Shown here: positions 38,815 through 48,458 of the stretch, piece by piece
Layout: each line of letters opens with the position of its first letter
How positions within the stretch are numbered: position 1 is the stretch's first letter
Assembly (NCBI RefSeq): GCF_002082565.1
Contig: NZ_CP020562.1
Span: 3,348,001-3,412,000, forward strand
Direction: 5' to 3'
DNA: 64,000 nt
Origin: Halomonas sp. GT
GTDB lineage: Bacteria; Pseudomonadota; Gammaproteobacteria; Pseudomonadales; Halomonadaceae
The notes under the pieces: generated by a model
Database searches by the model: none
What the model was told of the DNA's origin: nothing
The model's input: only the letters and a program-made list of their open reading frames with translations
Position numbers and translations under genes: made by a program

Positions 38815-40142
38815 GTGCAGAACTACTGACGCTGGTGATGTTTGGCGGACTGTTAGTTGGCCTGTTTATGGGTCATCCGCTTGCTTTTGTATTGGGTGGC
38901 ATGGCAGTCATCGGTGCTTATTTTGGGCCGGGCATTAACACCCTGGGTATCATCATTAACAACGTCTATGGCAACGCTATGGACAACTACGTACTAGTGG
39001 CTATACCACTGTTTATTCTGATGGCGCGCTTCCTTAACGACTCAGGCGTCACCGAAAAAATGTTCGATGCCATGCGGTTACTGCTGGCGAACCTTCGCGG
39101 TGGATTAGCGCTTACCGTGGTTGTTGTGTCTGTCTTACTTGCAGCCACCACCGGCATTGTCGGCGCGTCAATTGCCGTTATGGGTATGATTGCTTTAGTG
39201 CCAATGCTTAAGTATGGCTATAACAAAGAGCTGAGTGCAGGCGTCATCATGGCTAGCGGCTGCTTGGGCATTTTAATCCCCCCCAGCATTATGCTGATTT
39301 TGATGGCAAGCTACTCTCCTGTCTCAGTGGGCGCACTCTTTGCTGGTGCGTTAATACCCGGCCTGATGCTTGGGGTGATGTATGCCCTATACGTGCTGGT
39401 GATTTGCTGGCTCAAACCTAGCTATGGTCCTAGAGTGCCTGCGGCAGAACGGGCAGAAGTCAGCACAAAACAGCTGCTGATAATGCTGGGTAAGTACGTT
39501 GTTCCCCCTATGTCGTTAATTCTCGGCGTACTGGGGGCACTGTTTACCGGAGTAGCAACGGCCACGGAAGCATCTGCTATTGGTGTGTTTATCGCCTTCC
39601 TGCTTTTTTTGATCTTCGGCGACCGCAAGCTATCAACCTGTTACAACACACTGATTGAAGCTGGCAAAACCACAACGATGGTCATGTTAGTGCTTGTCGG
39701 GGCGACAGCATTTACCGGGGTATTCTCGATTGGCGGCGGAATGACCGTAATCAGCGACTTCGTGCTAGCGGTTCCAGGCGGTACTGTCGGTGCCTTGCTA
39801 CTAATGCTGTTCCTGGTATTTATCCTCGGAATGTTCCTCGATTGGACCGGCATTGTGCTGCTTAGCTTCCCTATTATGCTGCCAATCATCTCGCAGATGG
39901 GTGTGGACGTACTGTGGTTCGTCGTCATGGTGGCGGTAGTACTGCAAACCTCCTTCTTAACGCCGCCTTTTGGCTATGCGCTGTTCTATTTGAAAGGGGT
40001 CGCACCACCGGGGGTCGAAATCGTCGACTTATATAAAGCCGTCGTGCCATTTGTGGCTATCATCCTTTTCGCCTGCATACTAATGGCCATTTTCCCTAGT
40101 TTGATTACGGGACTGCCAAGTTTGCTAGTGGGCTACCAGTGA
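38811..40142 (+). CDS. TRAP transporter large permease (DctM)
   Basis: A 443-aa, about 12-helix sodium-coupled permease. DctM signatures include GHPLAFVLGGMAVIGAYFG, SGCLGILIPPSIMLILMASYSPVSVGALF, and LTPPFGYALFYLKGVAPP near the C-terminus. It is the last gene of the binding-protein-DctQ-DctM operon and is followed by a strong terminator. Confidence 0.92.
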   Translation: MSAELLTLVMFGGLLVGLFMGHPLAFVLGGMAVIGAYFGPGINTLGIIINNVYGNAMDNYVLVAIPLFILMARFLNDSGVTEKMFDAMRLLLANLRGGLALTVVVVSVLLAATTGIVGASIAVMGMIALVPMLKYGYNKELSAGVIMASGCLGILIPPSIMLILMASYSPVSVGALFAGALIPGLMLGVMYALYVLVICWLKPSYGPRVPAAERAEVSTKQLLIMLGKYVVPPMSLILGVLGALFTGVATATEASAIGVFIAFLLFLIFGDRKLSTCYNTLIEAGKTTTMVMLVLVGATAFTGVFSIGGGMTVISDFVLAVPGGTVGALLLMLFLVFILGMFLDWTGIVLLSFPIMLPIISQMGVDVLWFVVMVAVVLQTSFLTPPFGYALFYLKGVAPPGVEIVDLYKAVVPFVAIILFACILMAIFPSLITGLPSLLVGYQ

Positions 40143-40176
40143 TACCAAGCTACTGATGCCAAACGCTCCACTTCCC

Positions 40177-40203
40177 CCCCCCGCATTGCGGGGGGATTTT
40201 TTT
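40177..40203 (+). terminator. Intrinsic terminator of the TRAP operon
   Basis: CCCCCCGC/GCGGGGGG stem with an ATT loop, followed by a run of seven T. Confidence 0.92.
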
Positions 40204-40311
40204 GATAGCCACAATGTTGGCTGCAGCAGCCTAACGCAAGTGATACTATTTGCAGCCGCTATTTTTTCGCATTAACGAGCCTAGCTGCCCCTCATCCAAG
40301 GAGACAACGAC

Positions 40312-42012
40312 GTGTCTACGCCAGCTCGCCGCTCACCATCGGCCCTGCTTTCAGGTTTTGCGTCACGCATTTCGCTATCGCTCAACCCTTGGTCAATCGC
40401 GCTTTTTTTGATCGCCCTTGTTGTCGCACTTCCTATTATCGTAGTCCTAAGCCATATTTTTGTGCCGACGGAAGGCGTTTGGCAGCACCTTGCAAGCACT
40501 GTGTTACCACGTTATCTCTCTAATACGTTCTGGCTGGTGCTATGGGTTGGCATTGGCACTCTGATTGCAGGTGCCGGGACTGCGTGGCTCGTAGTGATGT
40601 GCCGTTTTCCAGGCAAGCGAATATTTGAATGGGCGCTGCTGTTACCCCTGGCGGTACCGACGTATGTCATTGCCTATGCCTATACAGATTTTTTCCAGGT
40701 AGCAGGACCGCTGCAAAGCATGTTGCGTGAATGGTTTGACTGGCGAGTGGGCGATTACTATTTCCCCAATGTGCGCTCACTAGGCGGCGCGGCAACCCTG
40801 ATTACCTTTGTGCTTTACCCATATGTATACCTGTTAGCTAGGGCTTCTTTTCTTGAGCAATCGGTCTGCGTGTTAGATGTTGGCCGTACCCTGGGGCGTG
40901 GCCCCTGGCGCTTGTTTGCCAGCGTAGCACTCCCCCTCGCCCGCCCGGCATTGGTGGGTGGCGTTTCACTGGTACTGATGGAGACACTTAACGAATTTGG
41001 CGCGGTGCAGTTTTTTGGTGTGGATACCTTCACCACGGGTATCTATCGCACATGGTTTGGCTTAGGTGAACCCGTAGCTGCCGCGCAGCTAGCCGCTTGC
41101 CTGCTGACCTTCGTCATTGTATTGGTTCTTCTAGAGCGCTATTCGCGGGGTAAACGGCGCTACTTCCATACCACTAACCGCTATCAGCAACTACCGGAAT
41201 ATCAGTTGCGTGGCTGGCATGCATTCGGGGCTACCCTGGCGTGTTTGCTCCCTATTGTTATCGGTTTTTTACTGCCCAGCGGCATTTTGCTCAATATGGC
41301 CATTAAAACGGGCGACAGCCTTTTCGGCACACGGTTTGTTGGCTTTGCTATAAATAGCTTAAGTCTGGCAACCATCGCCGCATTAATCGCTGTAGGGCTA
41401 GCCGTACTTCTGAGCTACGGGGTTAGGCTAAACAATTCACCAAGCGCACGATTTTTCACCCGCATCGCCGCAATGGGCTATGCCATTCCTGGCTCGGTGG
41501 TTGCCGTGGGCATCCTGATTCCGTTTGCTTGGCTTGATAACTCACTGAACATGTGGCTTCACGAACACTACGGAAAAATCATTGGCTTGGTGTTTAGCGG
41601 TTCAGCGTTTATTTTGATTTACGCTTATGTCGTACGCTTTTTGGCCGTTTCGTTCAATGCGGTAGAAGCAAGCCTTGGCAAAGTAACGCCCAGCATGGAT
41701 GCCGCATCGCGCACCTTGGGCCAAACCGCTGGTGGTACACTACGCCATATTCATACGCCGCTGATGCGTAGCAGCCTCCTAGCAGCAGGGATTCTGGTAT
41801 TTGTCGATGTGATGAAAGAGTTGCCTGCCACGATCATCTTGCGCCCCTTCAACTTTGACACGCTGGCAGTACGCGCTCACAGCCTTGCCTCAGATGAACG
41901 CTTGGCTGAAGCTTCAACTGCCTCTCTGACCATTGTGGTAGTCGGCATCTTACCCGTGATTTTACTCAGCTTGGCAATGCGCCGGGCGCGCCCTGGCAGC
42001 CAAGCTGAGTAG
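40312..42012 (+). CDS. fbpB: Iron(III) ABC transporter permease (FbpB-like)
   Basis: A 566-aa fused permease with about 12 helices, made of two ABC-permease halves as in FbpB/SfuB. EAA-type motifs appear in each half: LDVGRTLGRGPWRLFASVALPLARPAL and SMDAASRTLGQTAGGTLRHIHTPLM. The start is GTG 40312, with AAGGAG upstream. It forms the inner-membrane channel for ferric iron, with the ATPase encoded convergently (32 bp away) and the binding protein a gene further on. The symbol rests on the neighbours and on the architecture. Confidence 0.85.
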   Translation: MSTPARRSPSALLSGFASRISLSLNPWSIALFLIALVVALPIIVVLSHIFVPTEGVWQHLASTVLPRYLSNTFWLVLWVGIGTLIAGAGTAWLVVMCRFPGKRIFEWALLLPLAVPTYVIAYAYTDFFQVAGPLQSMLREWFDWRVGDYYFPNVRSLGGAATLITFVLYPYVYLLARASFLEQSVCVLDVGRTLGRGPWRLFASVALPLARPALVGGVSLVLMETLNEFGAVQFFGVDTFTTGIYRTWFGLGEPVAAAQLAACLLTFVIVLVLLERYSRGKRRYFHTTNRYQQLPEYQLRGWHAFGATLACLLPIVIGFLLPSGILLNMAIKTGDSLFGTRFVGFAINSLSLATIAALIAVGLAVLLSYGVRLNNSPSARFFTRIAAMGYAIPGSVVAVGILIPFAWLDNSLNMWLHEHYGKIIGLVFSGSAFILIYAYVVRFLAVSFNAVEASLGKVTPSMDAASRTLGQTAGGTLRHIHTPLMRSSLLAAGILVFVDVMKELPATIILRPFNFDTLAVRAHSLASDERLAEASTASLTIVVVGILPVILLSLAMRRARPGSQAE

Positions 42013-42043
42013 TGGAAGAGAGCAAATGCTGAAAAGCGAAAAC

Positions 42044-43141
42044 TTAACGCGGAAAGATAAATACCTGGGAGTGGTCCAAGTCGATATCAATCGGCTGCCC
42101 CTCCTGGGGTAAAAAAACGCCTGGCACACGAGCGTGAAGGTGAGCTTCCTGACCATCTTCTCCATGCGCACATAAGTGAATAAGACTGGAACGCCCTAGC
42201 AGCTTAGCCATGACCACATGGCTGTGGCTATGTGGTTCTACGGGCAAGTCACGCTCTTTGATGCGCAGTGCTTCGGGGCGAATCATCACCTGAACGTTAC
42301 TGCCTTCTGGCAACCAGCTGGCATCTACCGGCCCAACTGGTGTGGAGACAAAGCCACCCTTCACCACACCACTTAACTCATTCACTTCACCAAAAAACGT
42401 CACCACAAAAGGGTCTACTGGCGCGCAATAGAGCTCACGAGGGGTGCCAGTCTGAACGATCTCGCCATCCTGCATCAGCGCGATTCGGTCTGCCATAAAC
42501 ATGGCTTCTTCAGGGTCGTGGGTCACTAGCAGAGTCGCTGAGCCGAGCTTTTTCAACACGTGCAGCGTATCGTCTCGGATGCGATCACGTAGCCGCGCAT
42601 CCAGACTGGAAAAGGGTTCATCCAGCAACATTAATTTAGGCGTTGGCGCTAACGCACGCGCCAACGCGACGCGCTGCTGCTGCCCACCTGACAACATATG
42701 CGGATAGCTTTCGGCGTAGTCGGCCATGCCGAGTTGAGCCAGCAGTTCCAGCGCACGCTCCCGTCGCTGGTTAGAGGGCAAACTTTTCAGGCCGAAGGTA
42801 ACATTTTCTAGCACGCTAAGGTGTGGAAACAAGGCAGAGTCTTGGAAAGCGAGACCAACATTACGCTTTTCCGGCGGCACGTGACGCTTGCCGGGTGCCG
42901 CAATAGAAAGGCCATCAAGGCTCACAGATCCTTCCTGCACGACCTCCAAGCCTGCAGCAATCCGAAGCAGTGTGGTTTTGCCGCAACCAGAAGGGCCCAG
43001 TAAACACACAACCTCACCTGGAGCGATATCAAGATCAATGCCTTTTACTACTTTATTAGCCGCAAACGTGTGCTGAATACCACGAAGCGACAGTGCTGAT
43101 GCAGGCGCCGACACATCGGAAAGTGACACAGTTGCCGTCAT
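42044..43141 (-). CDS. fbpC: Iron(III) ABC transporter ATP-binding protein (FbpC-like)
   Basis: A 365-aa ATPase with Walker A LLGPSGCGKTTLL, signature MLSGGQQQRVALARAL, Walker B LMLLDEPFSSLDAR and switch His in LLVTHDPEEA. A C-terminal regulatory OB-like domain (about residues 250-365) is typical of FbpC and related importers. I choose ATG 43141 (MTATVSLSDV); the frame runs to 43198. It is convergent with the permease gene and divergent from the binding-protein gene, an uncommon layout for one transporter. Confidence 0.85.
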   Translation of the reverse strand: MTATVSLSDVSAPASALSLRGIQHTFAANKVVKGIDLDIAPGEVVCLLGPSGCGKTTLLRIAAGLEVVQEGSVSLDGLSIAAPGKRHVPPEKRNVGLAFQDSALFPHLSVLENVTFGLKSLPSNQRRERALELLAQLGMADYAESYPHMLSGGQQQRVALARALAPTPKLMLLDEPFSSLDARLRDRIRDDTLHVLKKLGSATLLVTHDPEEAMFMADRIALMQDGEIVQTGTPRELYCAPVDPFVVTFFGEVNELSGVVKGGFVSTPVGPVDASWLPEGSNVQVMIRPEALRIKERDLPVEPHSHSHVVMAKLLGRSSLIHLCAHGEDGQEAHLHARVPGVFLPQEGQPIDIDLDHSQVFIFPR

Positions 43142-43324
43142 TATTTCACCATTGTCTCGTCCACCCGCGACATGATAATCGCATGCCGCTGCGAACACGG
43201 TTGAAAGTTATTTACATTCTATTTTCTATTGAGCAGAGATGCACGCTTCTTGCTAAACAGAGGATGCGTTTCATTAGCATTTAACTTGACGCCAACCAAG
43301 AGAAGCGTTTCAATACGCCATGTC

Positions 43325-43343
43325 GTTAATGCAACTTATTATC
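43325..43343. promoter_or_regulatory. Candidate Fur box upstream of fbpA
   Basis: GTTAATGCAACTTATTATC matches the 19-bp E. coli Fur consensus GATAATGATAATCATTATC at 14 positions. It lies 22 bp upstream of the fbpA ATG, in the divergent spacer with fbpC, so it could repress one or both genes when iron is plentiful. Confidence 0.55.
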
Positions 43344-43365
43344 ATAAACATTCAGGGTATTTGTT

Positions 43366-44391
43366 ATGAAAAAAGCACGTCTTACGGCTACCGTAGCTGC
43401 CATCATGGCGGGTTCTGCTTTTGCAGGTAGCGCGCTCGCTAACGAGGTCAACATTTACTCCGCCCGTCATTACGACTCTGATGAAATTCTCTACAAAGCA
43501 TTCACTGAAGAGACTGGCATCGAAGTTAATGTACTCGAAGGCGACTCCGACCAGTTAATGGAACGCATGCAGCGTGAGGGCATTGCTAGCCCTGCTGACG
43601 TAATGCTTACCGTTGACGCAGGTCGCCTATGGCGCGCCGAGCAGGACGGTCTTTTTCAAAACGTAGACTCTGACGTGCTTAACGAGCGCCTGCCAGAATC
43701 AATGCGCCACCCTGACGGCCTGTGGTTTGGCTTTAGTCAGCGCGCACGGGTTATTTTCTACAACCGTGAGAACTTTGATCCCAGCCAAATCAGTTCTTAT
43801 GAAGACCTGGCCGATCCACAGTTTGAAGGCCAAGTGTGCATTCGCTCTTCCAACAACATTTATAACCAGTCGTTGTTAGCCTCAATGATTGAGCATCACG
43901 GCGAAGAAGGCGCGGAAGAGTGGGCCCAAGGCGTTGTGAATAACATGGCACGCGACCCTGAAGGCGGTGATACCGATCAGATTCTTGGCGTTGCGAGCGG
44001 CGAGTGTGACTTAGCTGTCGCAAACCACTATTACTACGTTCGCATGCTGCATTCCGATGAAGATGCTGATCGCGAAGCCGCACGCAAAGTGGGGTTGATT
44101 TTCCCTAATCAGGATGATCGTGGCACTCACGTTAACGTTGGCGGCGCGGGCTTAGTGGCTAACGCACAAAACCCGGAAAACGGCATTCGCTTCCTGGAGT
44201 TCTTAGCCTCTGACGAAGCTCAAGAAGTATTGGCTGACCGTAACTACGAGTTCCCCGTCGTGGAAGGCATCAAGAAAAACCCGGTGCTTGAATCTTGGGG
44301 TGATTTCACCAAAGACGATATCAACATCAGCATCTTAGGTGAAAACAATCCAGAAGCGATTCGTATTTTTGATCGTGTAAGCTGGCGTTAA
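43366..44391 (+). CDS. fbpA: Iron(III)-binding periplasmic protein (FbpA-like)
   Basis: A 341-aa substrate-binding protein with signal peptide ending ALA. The mature N-terminus NEVNIYSARHYDSDEILYKAF matches FbpA/FutA binders, including the Tyr-His pair near the iron site. Later tyrosines (NHYYYVRML) provide the usual iron-ligating Tyr pair. It has a Fur-like box in its promoter and a strong terminator after it. Its ATPase is divergent and its permease lies further left, so the system is complete but split. Confidence 0.88.
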   Translation: MKKARLTATVAAIMAGSAFAGSALANEVNIYSARHYDSDEILYKAFTEETGIEVNVLEGDSDQLMERMQREGIASPADVMLTVDAGRLWRAEQDGLFQNVDSDVLNERLPESMRHPDGLWFGFSQRARVIFYNRENFDPSQISSYEDLADPQFEGQVCIRSSNNIYNQSLLASMIEHHGEEGAEEWAQGVVNNMARDPEGGDTDQILGVASGECDLAVANHYYYVRMLHSDEDADREAARKVGLIFPNQDDRGTHVNVGGAGLVANAQNPENGIRFLEFLASDEAQEVLADRNYEFPVVEGIKKNPVLESWGDFTKDDINISILGENNPEAIRIFDRVSWR

Positions 44392-44442
44392 GTTCTGCGG
44401 CTCTACGGCTCTTAGGACTCATCAGCCGCAAGCCTAACTAAA

Positions 44443-44473
44443 AAAACACCTGCAGCTCAGCTGCAGGTGTTTT
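44443..44473. terminator. Bidirectional intrinsic terminator
   Basis: AAAACACCTGCAGC/GCTGCAGGTGTTTT forms a 14-bp stem with a TCA loop. It ends fbpA and could also act on polA transcripts from the other strand. Confidence 0.9.
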
Positions 44474-44552
44474 GCATTAGATCCCCCGTAACGAGCCCGT
44501 AACGTTTAAGCCTTACTTATCCTAAAGGGGCTTAATACTAGTGGGCTTCATA

Positions 44553-47327
44553 CTAGTGAGCTTCATCCCAGTTGGCGCCGCTTTCGGCTTCAACAATCAG
44601 CGGCACACTAAGCGTGGCAGCGGCTTGCATACGCCTCTGAACCTGTTCAATAAACGCCTCAACTTGTCCATTGGCCACCTCAAACACTAGCTCATCGTGC
44701 ACCTGCATGACCATGAGTGCATCAAACTCCCCTTCAGCAAGCCATGCATCGACATCGATCATCGCCTGCTTGATGATATCCGCTGCCGTGCCCTGCATAG
44801 GCGCGTTAATGGCGGTGCGTTCGGCCCCCTGACGGCGGTTGCGATTTTGCGAGTGGATCTCTGGCAGGTACAGCCGTCGCCCAAGCACGGTTTCGACAAA
44901 GCCATCCTCCGCAGCCTGGGTGCGAATACGATCCATATAGCGAGCAACACCAGGATAACGGTCAAAATAGCGGTCGATGTAGGTTTGCGCCTGATTGCGA
45001 TCAATATGCAGCTGGCGTGATAAGCCCCAAGCGCTCATGCCGTAAATCAGCCCGAAGTTGATGGCTTTAGCGCTGCGCCGCTGGTCGGCAGAGACCTTTT
45101 CAAGCGCAGTACCAAACACTTCGGCAGCGGTCGCGGTGTGGATATCGCGCCCTTCCGCAAACGCCTCTAAAAGCCCTTTATCTTCTGAGAGGTGCGCCAT
45201 AATACGCAGCTCAATTTGCGAGTAGTCTGCCGCCACAATGCGATAGCCTGGACGAGCCACAAACGCTTGGCGGATTTTGCGTCCTTCTTCTGTGCGAATC
45301 GGAATGTTCTGCAGGTTGGGGTCGGACGACGAGAGACGTCCTGTCGCTGTTACCGCTTGGTGATAGCTGGTATGTACCCGTCCAGTGGTTTTATTGAGCA
45401 AGCGTGGTAGCTTGTCAGTATAGGTGGACTTAAGTTTCGCCAGCCCCCGGTGTTGCATAATCACCTTGGGCAAGGGGTAATCCAGCGCCAACTCTTCTAG
45501 CACCGCCTCTGCTGTCGATGGCGCGCCTTTGGGCGTTTTCTTGATCACCGGAATTTTCTGCTCTTCGAACAGAATCTGCCCCAGCTGTTTGGGTGAACCG
45601 AGATTAAACTCACGACCTGCCAACTCGAATGCTTCGCTTTCAAGCTCACGAATACGGCGCTCTAGCTGCTGGCTTTGCTCGTACAGGCGTTCGGCATCCA
45701 GTGCTACGCCATTGCGTTCAATCCGCGACAACACGTTAATCAGCGGCAGCTCAAGATGATCCAGAACGTCCGCTAAACGCCCTTCCCGTTCCACCTGAGG
45801 ACGCAATATTTCTTGCAGCCGCAGCGTGATATCCACATCTTCACAGGCATAAGGCACTGCTTGCTCTAGGGCAATCTGGTTAAACGTAAGCTGCTTGGCA
45901 CCTTTTCCAGCGATCTCTTCGAAAGAGATCGTTTTTTCGCCCAAATACTTCAGTGCCAGCGAATCCATATCGTGGCGCGTGGCGGTGGAATTCAGCACGT
46001 AAGAGGCGAGCATGGTGTCGGCCAGCGGCCCCACCACGCGAATATCATAGTTTGCCAGCACGGAAATATCGTACTTAAGGTTCTGGCCAATTTTGGTTTT
46101 CTCAGGATCTTCCAGTAGCGGCTTTAATGCCTGCAGTACCCGTTGACGATCAAGCTGTGCGGGCGCATCCAGATAGTCATGGGCCAGTGGAATATAGGCG
46201 GCTTCACCAGCCTCCAGTGCCAGGCCAACGCCTACAATATCGGCGTCCATATAATTCAGGCTGGTAGTTTCTAAGTCGAAGCAAAAGCGCTCGGCTTTTT
46301 TCAGCCGCGCTAACCACGCATCGAACTCAGCTTGCTCAACGATGACATGGTCATTTCGCTGGCTGGAAGTCGTGGCGCTTTCAGCGGCGTCAGTAGTGAT
46401 GTTATCAGGCGCGGGCTCGCCCCCTTTTACGTCATCAACACCCTCGTCGTTACCCGCCAGCAGCTCAGCCAACCACTGCTTGAACTCCATCTCTTTATAG
46501 AGCTCCACCAGGGCTTCGCGGTCTGGGTGCGCAATATCCAAGTCATCCAGCCCCACGGGGAGTTCGCAGTCGGTCTTAATGGTCGCTAATTGGTAAGAGA
46601 GAAAGGCCTGTTCACGGTGCTCTTCCAGCTTCTTCGGTAACGTTTTCGCGCCACGGAAACTAAGTGTCTTGACGCGTTCCAGATCACCGTAAATAGTTTC
46701 TAACCCCCCTTCCATGCCTTGCAACAGGCCAATAGCAGTCTTTTCGCCCACCCCCGGCACGCCGGGAATGTTATCAACCTTGTCACCCATCAAGGCCAGA
46801 AAATCAATGATCAGCGAGGGCGGCAGCCCAAACTTCTCTTTGACGCCCGCTTCATCGAGGGTTTCTTCTTTCATGGTATTGACCAGTGTGATGTGGTCAT
46901 TCACCAACTGCGCCATATCTTTATCGCCAGTCGAGATCACCGCATCACGGCCAGCCTGAGTGGCATGATGGGCCAAGGTACCAATCACATCGTCGGCTTC
47001 GACGCCCTCAATGCATAGAAGCGGTAAGCCTAGCGCTCTTACACACGCGTGCAGCGGCTTAATTTGGCTGCGTAGATCGTCCGGCATGGGCGGTCGATGG
47101 GCTTTATAGTCGCTGTACATCTCATCGCGAAAGGTTTTTCCTGGGGCATCAAACACCACCGCCATTGGGCTTTCCGGGTAGTCTTTGATCAGCCGCTTGA
47201 GCATATTTAATACGCCTTTCACGGCCCCCGTGGGCTGGCCGTTGGAGGTCGTTAACGGTGGCAGCGCGTGAAAGGCGCGATATAGATACGATGAGCCATC
47301 GACAAGCACGATTGGGGCACGGGCCAT
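44553..47327 (-). CDS. polA: PolA, DNA polymerase I
   Basis: A 924-aa repair polymerase. The 5'-3' exonuclease domain starts at [19 protein letters not shown]. The 3'-5' exonuclease keeps its acidic motif FDLETTSL. The polymerase domain carries [33 protein letters not shown] and [11 protein letters not shown] use ATG 47327 ([11 protein letters not shown]), which fits other PolA N-termini; the frame extends upstream to 47351. It is divergent from thrB, the arrangement also seen in Pseudomonas. Confidence 0.97.
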   Translation of the reverse strand: MARAPIVLVDGSSYLYRAFHALPPLTTSNGQPTGAVKGVLNMLKRLIKDYPESPMAVVFDAPGKTFRDEMYSDYKAHRPPMPDDLRSQIKPLHACVRALGLPLLCIEGVEADDVIGTLAHHATQAGRDAVISTGDKDMAQLVNDHITLVNTMKEETLDEAGVKEKFGLPPSLIIDFLALMGDKVDNIPGVPGVGEKTAIGLLQGMEGGLETIYGDLERVKTLSFRGAKTLPKKLEEHREQAFLSYQLATIKTDCELPVGLDDLDIAHPDREALVELYKEMEFKQWLAELLAGNDEGVDDVKGGEPAPDNITTDAAESATTSSQRNDHVIVEQAEFDAWLARLKKAERFCFDLETTSLNYMDADIVGVGLALEAGEAAYIPLAHDYLDAPAQLDRQRVLQALKPLLEDPEKTKIGQNLKYDISVLANYDIRVVGPLADTMLASYVLNSTATRHDMDSLALKYLGEKTISFEEIAGKGAKQLTFNQIALEQAVPYACEDVDITLRLQEILRPQVEREGRLADVLDHLELPLINVLSRIERNGVALDAERLYEQSQQLERRIRELESEAFELAGREFNLGSPKQLGQILFEEQKIPVIKKTPKGAPSTAEAVLEELALDYPLPKVIMQHRGLAKLKSTYTDKLPRLLNKTTGRVHTSYHQAVTATGRLSSSDPNLQNIPIRTEEGRKIRQAFVARPGYRIVAADYSQIELRIMAHLSEDKGLLEAFAEGRDIHTATAAEVFGTALEKVSADQRRSAKAINFGLIYGMSAWGLSRQLHIDRNQAQTYIDRYFDRYPGVARYMDRIRTQAAEDGFVETVLGRRLYLPEIHSQNRNRRQGAERTAINAPMQGTAADIIKQAMIDVDAWLAEGEFDALMVMQVHDELVFEVANGQVEAFIEQVQRRMQAAATLSVPLIVEAESGANWDEAH

Positions 47328-47501
47328 AACCAATTCCATTGTTAGCAACACAGTAAGAAAGTCTATTGGCTATGATACGCGTTCAGACCAATGGCTGCAG
47401 AAACAACCGTTACGAATAACGCATTTCAAACTCACACAACGCTGCCAACTGACCCTGCAAGCCGCTACAATAATGGGCTTAGCAACCTGGGCGAGATTCT
47501 C

Positions 47502-48458
47502 ATGGCTGTATTTACTCCGCTGAGCGACGTTCAGGTCGCCGCGTTTTTGGAAAAGTTTGATGTAGGCAGCTTCGTTTCGCTACAAGGCGTTGCCGGTGGC
47601 ACAGAAAACTCGACGTTTTTTGTGACCACCGATCGTCGTGAGCTGGTATTAACCCTGTTTGAACAGGGCGAACATGAAGAGCTGCCGTTTTTTGTCGAAT
47701 TGTTGGATTACCTGGATGAGCACCGTTTGCCGGTGCCCGGCACTATTCATGACCGCGAAGGTATTGCGCTACACAGTTTGGCAGGCAAACCTGCTCTGCT
47801 GTTTCCACGCCTACCAGGCAAGCATCCTAGTGCACCTAACCTTGCCCAATGCCAAGCACTGGGCAATACGCTGGGACATCTGCATGTAGTCTCCCAGCGT
47901 TTCCCTGGCCATCGGCCAAACCCGCGCGACCTCCACTGGCTGCGTGCGGTGCATCATAAGGTGCTAACGTATATCAGCCCTGACGATCAGACGCTGATGA
48001 AAAATGAAGTCGATGACTTTGAAGGTGCCTTTGGCCAGCACGGCGAGCTACCGCAAGGAGCGCTCCACGGAGACTTATTCCGTGACAACACGCTGTTTGA
48101 GGGCGACCAATTAGGCGGTATTATTGATTTTTATAACGGTTGTACCGGCGATTTGCTCTTTGACCTAGCCATCGTCATTAACGACTGGGCAAGCAATGAT
48201 GATGGCACGCTGAACGCTGAGCGTTATGAAGCCATTCTGCGCACTTACCAGGCACGCCGTTCTCTCACCGCTGATGAACGTGAACTATGGCCAATCATGT
48301 TGCGCATGACAGCGTTGCGATATTGGCTATCGCGCCTGCTGGTCGTTTATGTTGATCCACCTGCTCATGACCTAACGCCTCATGACCCTGAGCGTTTCCG
48401 AACCATTTTAAAAGCGCGCATTGCATTTGGCGCACTACCGCTCCCAGAGGTTTCTTGA
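47502..48458 (+). CDS. thrB: ThrB, homoserine kinase (APH-like type)
   Basis: A 318-aa homoserine kinase of the aminoglycoside-phosphotransferase-like class, as in Pseudomonas, unlike the GHMP kinase of E. coli. Motifs are ENSTFFV at the N-terminus, ALHGDLFRDNTLF (catalytic loop HGD-x4-N) and IIDFYN (DFG-like metal Asp). It phosphorylates homoserine in threonine synthesis. ATG 47502 (MAVFTPL) matches the family start, although the frame is open from 47391. It overlaps speA by 4 bp. Confidence 0.93.
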   Translation: MAVFTPLSDVQVAAFLEKFDVGSFVSLQGVAGGTENSTFFVTTDRRELVLTLFEQGEHEELPFFVELLDYLDEHRLPVPGTIHDREGIALHSLAGKPALLFPRLPGKHPSAPNLAQCQALGNTLGHLHVVSQRFPGHRPNPRDLHWLRAVHHKVLTYISPDDQTLMKNEVDDFEGAFGQHGELPQGALHGDLFRDNTLFEGDQLGGIIDFYNGCTGDLLFDLAIVINDWASNDDGTLNAERYEAILRTYQARRSLTADERELWPIMLRMTALRYWLSRLLVVYVDPPAHDLTPHDPERFRTILKARIAFGALPLPEVS

